Below are positions 9,101 through 16,820 of a stretch of 64,000 nt of DNA, in pieces. A program made the position numbers and the translations under genes. Numbering within the stretch: the stretch's first letter is position 1; the number at the start of each line of letters is the position of its first letter. This DNA comes from Streptomyces sp. V1I1 (GTDB taxonomy: Bacteria; Actinomycetota; Actinomycetes; Streptomycetales; Streptomycetaceae): NCBI RefSeq assembly GCF_030817355.1, contig NZ_JAUSZH010000001.1, positions 7,911,001 through 7,975,000 of the forward strand, read 5' to 3'. The notes beneath the pieces are model-generated. The model did no database searches and had not been told where the DNA came from. It was given only the letters and a program-made list of their open reading frames with translations.

Positions 9101-9826
9101 GTGCTGCGCATCGTCGACGAACTGGCAGGCCCTGGGCCGCTGCGGATCTGCGCCCACGTGCCGCCGCCCGGTGGGCCGGGCGGACTGACCGGTCTGCGCG
9201 TGCTGCTGGTCGCGGATGTGCTTGCGCGCGTCGTCGAGCTGCGCGGCAGACAGGTCCTGCTGGGGCGGACGGGCCCGAGCGTCCCGTCGGCCGCCGCTGT
9301 CGGTATCCGGCCGGCCGACGCCCACGGGACCCCGGACCACATCGCCGACATGCTCGGTGGCCCACCCGGCGTACACCTCACCGACCGCGCGTACGAGGGC
9401 GGAAGCGGCGCCTCCCTCCAGGTGGCAGAGGCGCATACGTCCATGTCCCTGGCGGGACTTGAGGAGCAGGATCCGCTCGCCGTACGCCTGCTCCTGCTCT
9501 CCCACGCCCATCATGAGCCGGTCGCGCTCCGTGCCGAAGGCTTCGACGAGGCCCGCCGCACGTTGGCTCGATGGCGGCGTGCCGTAGCCGATTGGGCAGA
9601 GCAGCCGTCGAAGCCGATGCCCGCCGACCGCGTGCGCCCGGCCCGTGCCGCGCTGGAGGACACGCTGGGCACCCCCGCCGTACTCGACATGCTGCGGGAA
9701 CTGGAGACGGCCACGGACGTGCCGGCCGGAGCGAAGTTCGAGACCTTCGCCCATCTGGACCGCGTCCTCGGGCTGGAACTCGCCCGAGAGACCGGCCGCC
9801 CGCACCCAGCCGGAGCGTCGGCATGA
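9101..9826 (+). CDS. Degenerate cysteinyl-tRNA-synthetase/MshC-like protein
   Basis: A 241-residue cytosolic protein whose blocks follow class I CysRS/MshC order without the catalytic signatures. RVLLVADVLARVVELRGRQV matches the Rossmann helix after HIGH, but the HIGH position reads PGGPGGLTG. TSMSLAGLEEQDPLAVRLLL then SHAHHEPVAL matches the KMSKS loop region (KMSKSLGN replaced by HTSMSLAG), and the C-terminal block AALEDTLGTPAVLDMLRELE resembles the DALR-type helical domain. About 160 residues shorter than MshC and lacking the paired signature lysines, it is unlikely to activate cysteine. GTG start. Its stop overlaps the SixA start (ATGA), so the two are translationally coupled. The family resemblance is my reading; the role is unknown. 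Confidence 0.7.
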   Translation: MLRIVDELAGPGPLRICAHVPPPGGPGGLTGLRVLLVADVLARVVELRGRQVLLGRTGPSVPSAAAVGIRPADAHGTPDHIADMLGGPPGVHLTDRAYEGGSGASLQVAEAHTSMSLAGLEEQDPLAVRLLLLSHAHHEPVALRAEGFDEARRTLARWRRAVADWAEQPSKPMPADRVRPARAALEDTLGTPAVLDMLRELETATDVPAGAKFETFAHLDRVLGLELARETGRPHPAGASA

Positions 9827-10341
9827 GCCCGCTGCGGCGGCTGGTCGTCCTGCGGCACGCCAAGTCCGCACGGCCCGAGGGCGTTCCCGACCATGAGCGC
9901 CCCCTCGCCCCTCGCGGGATGCGGGACGCCCCCGCCGCCGGCCGCTGGCTGGCGGAGGCCGACTGCCTGCCCGACCTCGTCCTGTGCTCCACCGCCCGCC
10001 GCACCCGCCAGACCTGGGAGCTGGCCGCCGCGGAGCTGGGCAGCACCCCGCCGGTGCGATACGAGCCCAGCCTCTACGCGGCGGACGACCAGACCATTCT
10101 CGATGTCGTACGCGAAGTGCCCGCCGATGTCGGGACGTTGCTGCTGATCGGACACAACCCCGGCCTCCAGGACCTGATCCTGCTGCTCGCCGGCGAGGCA
10201 CTCGGCGGCACAATGCAGCGCGCACAGACGAAGTTCCCGACGTCCGCCATCGCCGTGCTGACCTGGCGTGGCACGTGGTCCGCTCTCGCACCGGGCGCCG
10301 CGCTGCTCACAGACCTGGCCGTCCCCCGCGGGCAGCGTTGA
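9823..10341 (+). CDS. SixA-type histidine phosphatase
   Basis: A 172-residue histidine-phosphatase-superfamily protein. The nucleophilic RHG-type motif is LVVLRHAKSARP (residues 7-18), the second arginine region is LCSTARRTRQTWE, and the second catalytic histidine is in LLIGHNPGLQD. This layout and size match SixA phosphohistidine phosphatases rather than phosphoglycerate mutases. The likely substrate is a phosphohistidine or small phosphate ester. ATG overlaps the stop of the preceding CysRS-like gene by four bases, indicating one operon. No downstream partner is coupled. Confidence 0.88.
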   Translation: MSPLRRLVVLRHAKSARPEGVPDHERPLAPRGMRDAPAAGRWLAEADCLPDLVLCSTARRTRQTWELAAAELGSTPPVRYEPSLYAADDQTILDVVREVPADVGTLLLIGHNPGLQDLILLLAGEALGGTMQRAQTKFPTSAIAVLTWRGTWSALAPGAALLTDLAVPRGQR

Positions 10342-10484
10342 GCCCGGCCCGGCCCGGCATAGGCGGTGGCCGGGGGCGCGGGCGAAGTGCGCGTGTCGAC
10401 CACATCGCTGGGGCCGGCGACGGTCCATGGTGGTTTCGGAGACACAACTTCTCGCCGGGGCCGCCCAGGACCAAGGATCAGTGA

Positions 10485-10994
10485 ATGAACAGCGCAGACT
10501 TGCTGGCAGATGCGTTCGAGCGCGTCCGGGAGGCAGTACACGGCGCGGTCGAGGGGCTTTCACCGGACGACCTCAACGCCCGGCTGGACGCCGACGCGAA
10601 TTCGGTCGCCTGGCTCGTATGGCATCTGTCGCGTATCCAGGACGATCACGTGGCTGATGCGAGTGAAGTGGAGCAGGTGTGGTTCTCCCAGGACTGGGCG
10701 GCCCGCTTCGAGCTGCCCTTTCCCAAGGGAGCGACCGGGTTCGGCCACTCCAGCAGGCAGGTCGCCGCGGTACAGGTCCAGTCGGCCGAGCTGCTGCTCG
10801 GCTACTACGACGCCGTCCACGAGCAGACCATGCGGTTCGTCCGGGGGCTCGACGACGCGGCGCTGGACCGCGTCGTCGACGAGTCCTGGTCCCCGCCGGT
10901 CACTCTGGGCGTCCGTCTGATCAGCGTCCTGGCCGACGACCTGCAGCACGCCGGCCAGGCAGCCTTCATTCGAGGTTCGCTGGAGCGCCGTTGA
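10485..10994 (+). CDS. DinB-superfamily protein (DUF664, mycothiol-S-transferase-like)
   Basis: A 169-residue four-helix-bundle protein of the DinB/DUF664 type. The N-terminal block includes WLVWHLSRIQDDHVAD with the metal-binding histidine, and the C-terminal block has SVLADDLQHAGQAAFIRG with another. Family members are metal-dependent transferases or hydrolases; several actinobacterial ones use mycothiol. ATG start follows aaggatcagtga, a weak SD. The gene is convergent with the PAS-GAF-SpoIIE gene and the two coding ends overlap by 29 bases (10966-10994). Confidence 0.82.
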   Translation: MNSADLLADAFERVREAVHGAVEGLSPDDLNARLDADANSVAWLVWHLSRIQDDHVADASEVEQVWFSQDWAARFELPFPKGATGFGHSSRQVAAVQVQSAELLLGYYDAVHEQTMRFVRGLDDAALDRVVDESWSPPVTLGVRLISVLADDLQHAGQAAFIRGSLERR

Positions 10995-13422
10995 GAAGCG
11001 GCTGTTCGGTCCAGATCGTCTTGCCGTCGCGCGTGTACCGGGTGCCCCACCGCTCGGTGAGCTGGGCCACCAGGAAGAGTCCGCGGCCGCCCTCGTCCGT
11101 GGTGCGGGCCCGGCGGAGGTGCGGTGAGGTGCTGCCGGTGTCGGACACCTCGCAGATGAGGTGGTCGTCACGGATGAGCCGTAGGGCGATCGGCCCGCTG
11201 CCGTACCGGTAGGCGTTGGTGACCAGTTCGCTGACGATCAGTTCGGTGGTGAAGACCATCTCCTCCAGCCCCCACTCGGCCAGCTGGGATGCCGTAAGCA
11301 TCCGGGCCTGAGCAGCGGCGGTTGCCTCCACGGGCAGCTCCCACGTGGCCACCTTCTCCGCTGCCAGGACGCGGGTACGGGCGATGAGCAGAGCCACGTC
11401 ATCGGCCACGTCGTCGGTGGGCCGGTCGCGCAGCAACGCGCCCTCCACCGCCCGGCATGTCTCTTCCAACGAGCGGGTCGGCGGGGTCAGTGCCCCGCAC
11501 AGATCGGCCAGACTCTCGTCGACGTCTCGCTTGAGGCCCTGGACGAGGCCGTCGGTGTACAGGGTAAGGAGGCTGCCTTCGTCCAGTTCCAGCTCGGTGG
11601 CCTCGAACGGCAGCCCGCCCAGGCCCAGCGGCGGGCCTGCAGGCAGTTCGAGGAGGTGTACCTGTCCGGCAGGCGTCACCACCGCGGGCGGCGGGTGGCC
11701 GGCGCGGGCCAGAACGCAGTGCCGCGAGACCGGGTCGTAGACGGCGTACAGGCAGGTTGCGCCAATGACTTGAGGGGAACGTTCGTCGGTCGGCTCCTGC
11801 TCGGCCGCCAGACGGTCCACGAGGTCATCGAGGTGGGAGAGGACCTCGTCAGGAGTGAGGTCGAGGTTGGCAAGGGTGTGTACGGCGGTGCGCAGCCGGC
11901 CCATGGTGGCCGCCGCGTGGATGCCGCGGCCGACCACGTCGCCGACGACGAGGGCGACGCGGAGTCCGGAGAGCGGGATGACATCGAACCAGTCACCGCC
12001 GACGCCGGTCGTCGCGTCGGCCGGCAGGTAGCGGTGGGCGACTTCGACAGCCGGGTGCCTGGGCACCTCGTGCGGGAGCAGGCTGTGCTGCAGGGTGAGG
12101 GCGGCCTCGTGCTGCTGTGTGTAGCGGCGTGCGTTGTCGATGCAGACGGCGGCGCGGGCGGCGAACTCCTCGGCGAGTGTGAGGTCGTCCTCCTCGAATG
12201 GCTCGACCCGTCGCGACCGCCACAGACTGAGCAGGCCGAGCACGAGCCCCCGCGCGACCAGCGGCACCACCATCAGCGAGTGGACGCCCAAACTGAGGGC
12301 GCGCTCAGCCCGCTCGGGGTCCAGGGGGAGCCACCCGGTAGGGCCTTCCAGCTGCGCTTGGAGGATCGGACGACGCTCGGCCAGGCACCGCGCTTGCACA
12401 GTTCCCGGCGGTATCTGAATAGTGCGGCCCACCGGATACATCACCTCCGCCGTGTTCGGCAGGATGCTGCGGATCGCCGTTCGGCGCACGGGTCCGAACG
12501 TCTCCTGGGTGGGCTCTTCACCGCGGGTCACCGGCTCCAGCAGGTCCACGGAGACGCAGTCGGCGAGGTCGGGGACCGCCACCTCGGCCAGCTCACGCGC
12601 TGTCTCCGCCAGGTCCAGCGTGGTCCCGATGCGTGTGCTGGCCTCGTTGAGCAGAGCCAGCCGACGGCGGGCCCGATAGCGTTCGGTCACGTCCTCGACT
12701 GTCTGCGTGACCCCGAGGATCCGTCCGGAGGGGTCCTCCATCCGGAAGGCCGATACCGATACGACCAGTTCACGGCCGAGATCCCGCCGCAGACGGCAGG
12801 GCTGCTCGGTGGAGATCGCGGACCGGCCGGTCTCAAGTACCTCCCGTATCTGCCTCTCCACCGTGTCGGTGTCCTGCTGGATCAGGAAGTCGCTGGTGCG
12901 GAGCCCGCGATGCTGCTCGACCGGTATCTGAGTGAACTTGGAGATCGCCCGGTTCACACGCAGGATGCTCAGGTCCGGGCCATGGACGGACAGGCCGATC
13001 GGGGACCGGCGGAACAGCCCGTCCAGGACCGACCGGTCCGTCTCCCACTGGACAACCTCCTCGGCGGGCGCACCGACGATGACCCATTCGCGGGGGGAGT
13101 CGCCTCTCACGGTCATCCGGGCCCGGCACCCCAACTCCACACGATGGCCGTCGCGATGCCGGACGGGCACGACCCCGAACCACCCCCGGTCGCGTACGCA
13201 TGCCGCCACCGCGTCCATGACGACGTCCTGGTCGCGCGGGTCGACCAGAAAGTCGACCGTCGGCCGCCCCAGCGCCTTCTCGGGCGGGTAGCCGAGCAGC
13301 GCCTCGGCCCGCTCGCTCCAGCCGACGACCCTCCCGCGGTCGTCCAGCACCGCCAAGGCCGCGCGCCGCACCGCAAACGGGTCTTCCGGGCCTTCGCTGA
13401 ACGTTGTCACCGGAGTGTCCAT
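10966..13422 (-). CDS. PAS-PAS-GAF-SpoIIE(PP2C)-HATPase signalling phosphatase
   Basis: An 818-residue multidomain regulator. Two PAS domains lie at roughly 15-125 and 140-250, a GAF domain near 260-440, and a PP2C/SpoIIE domain near 455-665 (GGDWFDVIPLSGLR, VVGDVVGRGIHAA, final DDVADDVALLIART). A C-terminal HATPase/RsbW-like domain has N-box ELVTNAYRYGSG and G-box DEGGRGLFLVAQL. One protein therefore combines anti-anti-sigma phosphatase and anti-sigma-kinase-like modules, a common Streptomyces design. The start is taken as ATG 13422, with AAGGGTGG upstream; an in-frame GTG lies at 13431. It begins two bases after the stop of the related upstream gene, so they are co-transcribed. Confidence 0.93.
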   Translation of the reverse strand: MDTPVTTFSEGPEDPFAVRRAALAVLDDRGRVVGWSERAEALLGYPPEKALGRPTVDFLVDPRDQDVVMDAVAACVRDRGWFGVVPVRHRDGHRVELGCRARMTVRGDSPREWVIVGAPAEEVVQWETDRSVLDGLFRRSPIGLSVHGPDLSILRVNRAISKFTQIPVEQHRGLRTSDFLIQQDTDTVERQIREVLETGRSAISTEQPCRLRRDLGRELVVSVSAFRMEDPSGRILGVTQTVEDVTERYRARRRLALLNEASTRIGTTLDLAETARELAEVAVPDLADCVSVDLLEPVTRGEEPTQETFGPVRRTAIRSILPNTAEVMYPVGRTIQIPPGTVQARCLAERRPILQAQLEGPTGWLPLDPERAERALSLGVHSLMVVPLVARGLVLGLLSLWRSRRVEPFEEDDLTLAEEFAARAAVCIDNARRYTQQHEAALTLQHSLLPHEVPRHPAVEVAHRYLPADATTGVGGDWFDVIPLSGLRVALVVGDVVGRGIHAAATMGRLRTAVHTLANLDLTPDEVLSHLDDLVDRLAAEQEPTDERSPQVIGATCLYAVYDPVSRHCVLARAGHPPPAVVTPAGQVHLLELPAGPPLGLGGLPFEATELELDEGSLLTLYTDGLVQGLKRDVDESLADLCGALTPPTRSLEETCRAVEGALLRDRPTDDVADDVALLIARTRVLAAEKVATWELPVEATAAAQARMLTASQLAEWGLEEMVFTTELIVSELVTNAYRYGSGPIALRLIRDDHLICEVSDTGSTSPHLRRARTTDEGGRGLFLVAQLTERWGTRYTRDGKTIWTEQPLLNGAPANLE

Positions 13423-13424
13423 CC

Positions 13425-15554
13425 CTACCACCCTTGCACCTTCCGGGCGGGACCGCCCAAGCCGTGCCGCTCAGGGTGACTTCTCACCGAGTCTGGCGGA
13501 CGCAGCGTTCTGGCGAGGAGCACCGCCACATCGTCCTGGGCCGCGGAGGGCAGCAAGCGGTCGAGGATGCCATCGCAGATCTCCTCCAACGGATGGTCTA
13601 GGTGTCGCAGCGCCTGGGCGAGCTGTTGCATGCCCTGGTCGAGATCTCTGTCGCGAGCCTCGATGAGTCCGTCGGTGTACAGCACCAGCAGACTGCCGGG
13701 GGGCAGCGGCACCTGCTCGGTCTGGAAGTCCTGTCCGCCCGCTCCCAAGGGCGTACCCGGGGGGCCGTCGAGGAACGCGATCGTCCCCTGGGGGTCGGCC
13801 ACGGCCGGAGGTGGATGGCCGGCCCTGGCGATCAGGCAGCCGCCGGCAGCAGGGTCGTGGACTGCGTAGACGCACGTCGCCATTTCGTTCTCCCCCAGGT
13901 CGGCCACGGCGGCGTCCAGGGAGCTGAGGATCTGCCCCGGGGAGATGTCGTGGCGTGCCAGCGTTCGCACCGCTGTGCGCAGCTGTCCCATGACGGCCGC
14001 CGCGTGGATTCCGTGCCCCATGACGTCCCCGATGACCAGCCCGGTCCTGCCGTCAGGCAGAGCGATGACGTCGAACCAGTCGCCGCCGACCTCGTGGTCG
14101 CTGGCGGGGAGGTAGCGCCCGGTCAGTTCCAGGCCGGTCACTTCCGGCAGCGTGCTGTTCGTCAGGCTGCGCTGCAGAGTGAGGGCCGCCTTTCGCTGCC
14201 TCGTGTACATGCGCGCGTTGTCGATGTTCAGCGCAGCTCGGGCGACCAGCTCGTCGATGAGCAGGCAGTCCTGCTCGCCGAGCGGCTCGCGGCTGCGGCT
14301 ACGCGTCACCACCACGGCGCCGAGTACCTTGCCGCGGGCGACCAGCGGGACCAGTCGGGCGGAGCCCACACGGGCAGCCAGGTACGTCCGCAGTCCCTCG
14401 GCGCGCGGATCGTTGATCAGCGCCGGGATGTCGGACAGGTAGAGATTCATGGGGTGGCCATCGGCGATGACCTGCTCGTACACCGAGCCGAGCGGAACCT
14501 GGAAGGTCAGGCCCGCTGCCAGCTTCTCGGCAGGGGCCAACGGATCGGTGAAGGCGGCCGCCATACGACGCACCACGCCGTGGGTGGATGCGGCCGCCTC
14601 ATCGGGGTCGAGTACCTGTTCCAGCAGTTGTACGTCGGCTGAGTCGGCCAGCTGGGGCACCAGCACCTGCACCACTTCTTCGGCGGTCTGCCGCAGGTCC
14701 AAAGTAGTCCCTATCCGCGCGCCGGCCTCGGCCAGCAGGACGAAGCGCTGCCGTGCCTGCTCGGCCTCGGCCTGAGCCCGCTGCCCCTCGGTGATGTCGA
14801 TCAGGGAAGCGATCACTCCCAGTGGCCGGCCGGCGCTGCCGAGCAGCGGGGCGTAGGAGCAGGACCAGGTCCGGTCGTGATCGGGATCGGCCGGGGTGCG
14901 CCCGGTGCGGCGCACGTCGACCACCGCTCTACCGCTGTCCAGGACCTGCTGCATCACCGTTTCCAGCGCCGCGGCGTTGACCCCTGGCGCGACCTCGGTC
15001 AGCCGCTTGTCGAGGTGCTCGGCCGCGGAGACGCCGTTCATCCGCGCCAGCGCGTCGTTGACCCGCAGAAAGCGCAGATCGTGGCTGAGCGTGGCCAGAC
15101 CGATCGGGGACTGGGTGAACAGACCTTCCAGGGCAGCCAGCGAATCCCGCATTCTCAGCACCGCAGAGGTCTCCACGGCGATGGCCAGGAGGCCCGCTCT
15201 TCCCTGCGGGTCCACAGACGGGCAGAGCCACATCTCCATCGGCACGAGGTGCCCGTCGTGGTGCCGCAGCGGGAGGGTTCCGACAACCGTCTCACCTGCC
15301 ATGACCTTCTGCGCGAGCTGCTCGGCCGATTCCCAGTTGGGCTCGGGGACCAGTATCGGGATCCCGTACCGGCCGAGCAGTTCCTCCGGCACGTAGCCGA
15401 GCAGGTCCTGGGCGGCGAGCGACCACTCCACGACGCGCCCCTGGGCATTGACTCTCCACAGCGCGATCGGAAGCAGGTCGCGGAGCACACCCGCGTACCC
15501 GATCGCCGACAGGGGGTGACCCGGCACATCGCTCGTCGACTCGTGTGTGTCCAC
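13425..15554 (-). CDS. PAS-PAS-GAF-SpoIIE(PP2C) phosphatase
   Basis: A 709-residue relative of the downstream gene with the same order: PAS (about 20-130), PAS (about 145-265), GAF (about 280-455) and SpoIIE/PP2C (about 470-690). Metal-binding motifs are GGDWFDVIALPDGR, VIGDVMGHGIHAA and AQDDVAVLLART. It lacks the C-terminal HATPase domain. These proteins dephosphorylate anti-sigma-factor antagonists in response to signals sensed by PAS/GAF. ATG start; gttaacg-type control is not evident upstream. Tandem arrangement with 60% or more visible identity in the phosphatase core suggests origin by duplication followed by loss or gain of the kinase module. Confidence 0.92.
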   Translation of the reverse strand: MDTHESTSDVPGHPLSAIGYAGVLRDLLPIALWRVNAQGRVVEWSLAAQDLLGYVPEELLGRYGIPILVPEPNWESAEQLAQKVMAGETVVGTLPLRHHDGHLVPMEMWLCPSVDPQGRAGLLAIAVETSAVLRMRDSLAALEGLFTQSPIGLATLSHDLRFLRVNDALARMNGVSAAEHLDKRLTEVAPGVNAAALETVMQQVLDSGRAVVDVRRTGRTPADPDHDRTWSCSYAPLLGSAGRPLGVIASLIDITEGQRAQAEAEQARQRFVLLAEAGARIGTTLDLRQTAEEVVQVLVPQLADSADVQLLEQVLDPDEAAASTHGVVRRMAAAFTDPLAPAEKLAAGLTFQVPLGSVYEQVIADGHPMNLYLSDIPALINDPRAEGLRTYLAARVGSARLVPLVARGKVLGAVVVTRSRSREPLGEQDCLLIDELVARAALNIDNARMYTRQRKAALTLQRSLTNSTLPEVTGLELTGRYLPASDHEVGGDWFDVIALPDGRTGLVIGDVMGHGIHAAAVMGQLRTAVRTLARHDISPGQILSSLDAAVADLGENEMATCVYAVHDPAAGGCLIARAGHPPPAVADPQGTIAFLDGPPGTPLGAGGQDFQTEQVPLPPGSLLVLYTDGLIEARDRDLDQGMQQLAQALRHLDHPLEEICDGILDRLLPSAAQDDVAVLLARTLRPPDSVRSHPERHGLGGPARKVQGW

Positions 15555-15923
15555 GCAATGACCTCACCCCGGGGTGTGGGGGCCTCTGCTTGCCGACCAC
15601 TCCCTGGCGATCTTCCCGGCGAGCCCTGCCGACGCATAGTCGATGCAGCGGCTTCGGGTACGGCGACTTTGGGCGCAGCTTTTTCGGACGCGTTTGCTAA
15701 CACATCAGCCTATCCGAGGCGCTGGCAAGGGCGAACTGAGCATCCCGTGCCCGATGGGCTCATGGGAGCTGTTTCAAGGCGTGGAGGGTGATGGGGAGGC
15801 CCAGGGGCGGGAGGCTCGATGGAACTCGTCTCCCGGACCCTGGGCCCATTTCGATGGCTGTCATGTTGTTCGCGTGTCTCTGTGCCGTCGATAGTTCCTC
15901 CTTCCGCCGTCAGGCGCAGCCCT
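15555..15923. other. Intergenic region, promoter side of the SpoIIE pair
   Basis: About 370 bases with no convincing gene. It must hold the minus-strand promoter of the SpoIIE pair and the 3' trailer of the HATPase gene. An AT-richer patch near 15670-15715 is the best place for the promoter, but I could not fix -10 and -35 boxes. Short overlapping ORFs here show no recognisable sequence. Confidence 0.4.
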
Positions 15924-16398
15924 CTATACGGGGCCGGCGCAGGCATGCAGCTCGAACCACACCACCTTCCCGGCGTGTGTCCGGCGGCTGCCCCAGCGGC
16001 GGGACAGCCGGTTCAGCATGTGCAGGCCCCCGCCCCTCCTCGTCGTGCTCTTCGACATGGCGCCTCAAAGGTCCGGCCGGATTCGCGTCCTCGATCTCGC
16101 AACGCAGCCCGCCGTGCGGGGAGGGCAGACAGAAGGTGAGGCGGATCGGCCCCCACGCGTGGCGCAGGGCGTTGGTGACCAGCTCGCTGACGAGCAGCAC
16201 TGTGTCGTCGATCTGGTCGTCGAGCGCCCAATCGGCCAGCTGGGCACGGGTGAGTCGCCGTGCTTCACGCACCGAGGACGGGTCGCTGGGCAGGAGCCAG
16301 GACCTTCTACGGGCGGGCTGGGCCGGGGTAGCGCCGAGCCCGGCATGCCACGGCGCAATAGCCGCAGTCTCGCGCATGGGCGCGGTGAACGGTTTCAT
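15924..16398 (-). pseudogene. RsbW-like HATPase (anti-sigma kinase type), frameshifted near C-terminus
   Basis: An ATP-binding protein of the RsbW/HATPase_c_2 type. The N-box ELVTNALRHAWGPIRLTF is intact around residues 70-90. After HVEEHDEEGRG the annotated frame turns to low-sense sequence. Shifting one base near 16020-16030 restores the family ending, from LHMLNRLSRRWGSRRTHAGK to VVWFELHACAGPV, with a TAG at 15924. The slip lies in a G/C run (ggcccccgcccctcc on the plus strand), so a sequencing error is possible. In the other frame the protein runs to 15910 with 162 residues. Its ATG overlaps the stop of the DUF5999 gene, making a coupled pair. Confidence 0.8.
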
Positions 16399-16589
16399 GC
16401 CGCCCTGCCCTCCATGGCCTGAACAGTCGGAGCGGATGTGCCGTCGGGCAGGAGCTCACCCATGTCCTCGAACACCGTCACGCCGTTGCAGAGGAGGCCC
16501 CACCCCTGCTCGGGGTGGTAGGCCACGAGGCGGGCGGCGTCATGGTCGGGCGCGGTTGAGGTGGGGCAGGATGGCTGGTGCTGGCACAT
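16395..16589 (-). CDS. DUF5999 family small protein
   Basis: A 64-residue protein beginning MCQHQPSCPTS and containing AARLVAYHPEQGWGLLCNGV then VTVFEDMGELLPDG. This is the near-invariant pattern of the Streptomyces DUF5999 family, whose role is unknown and which often sits beside RsbW-like ATPases. The Cys-rich N-terminus (CQHQPSC) could bind metal, but that is speculation. ATG start. The stop overlaps the start of the HATPase gene by four bases. A tandem 22-base repeat lies about 105-150 bases upstream and is the likely control region. Confidence 0.85.
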   Translation of the reverse strand: MCQHQPSCPTSTAPDHDAARLVAYHPEQGWGLLCNGVTVFEDMGELLPDGTSAPTVQAMEGRAA

Positions 16590-16676
16590 TTTGGTCGGAC
16601 CTTCGATTCTCCGCCCGGCTGGGGTGGATCTCGTATGACGCGACCATCATGTGCCGACAGCAAAAGTGACGGGGAG

Positions 16677-16736
16677 GGGATAAATCCCCGGTTTAGTACC
16701 TGAAACCACCCGCATTAGTACCTGAAACCACCCGCA
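16677..16736 (-). promoter_or_regulatory. Tandem 22-bp direct repeat plus 6-bp inverted repeat upstream of DUF5999
   Basis: Two perfect, adjoining copies of a 22-base unit occupy 16693-16714 and 16715-16736; the core reads TAGTACCTGAAACCACC on the plus strand. Directly next to it, 16677-16690 is an inverted repeat, GGGGAT-AA-ATCCCC. The block lies 88-147 bases upstream of the DUF5999 start and downstream of the ATPase-TPR gene end. It fits an operator bound by a dimer of a direct-repeat-reading regulator. No known motif is claimed. Confidence 0.5.
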
Positions 16737-16820
16737 GTGGGCCCGCGATGTGTTTCGCAGGGTGACGCCGTCATCGCTCCGCGTGCGGCACCGCTGCGGA
16801 ATCCCGCATTCCCGCCCCCG

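Noticed and set aside
11656..13479. A 607-codon plus-strand ORF over the SpoIIE gene
   Set aside because: Antisense shadow; composition-biased and without motifs.
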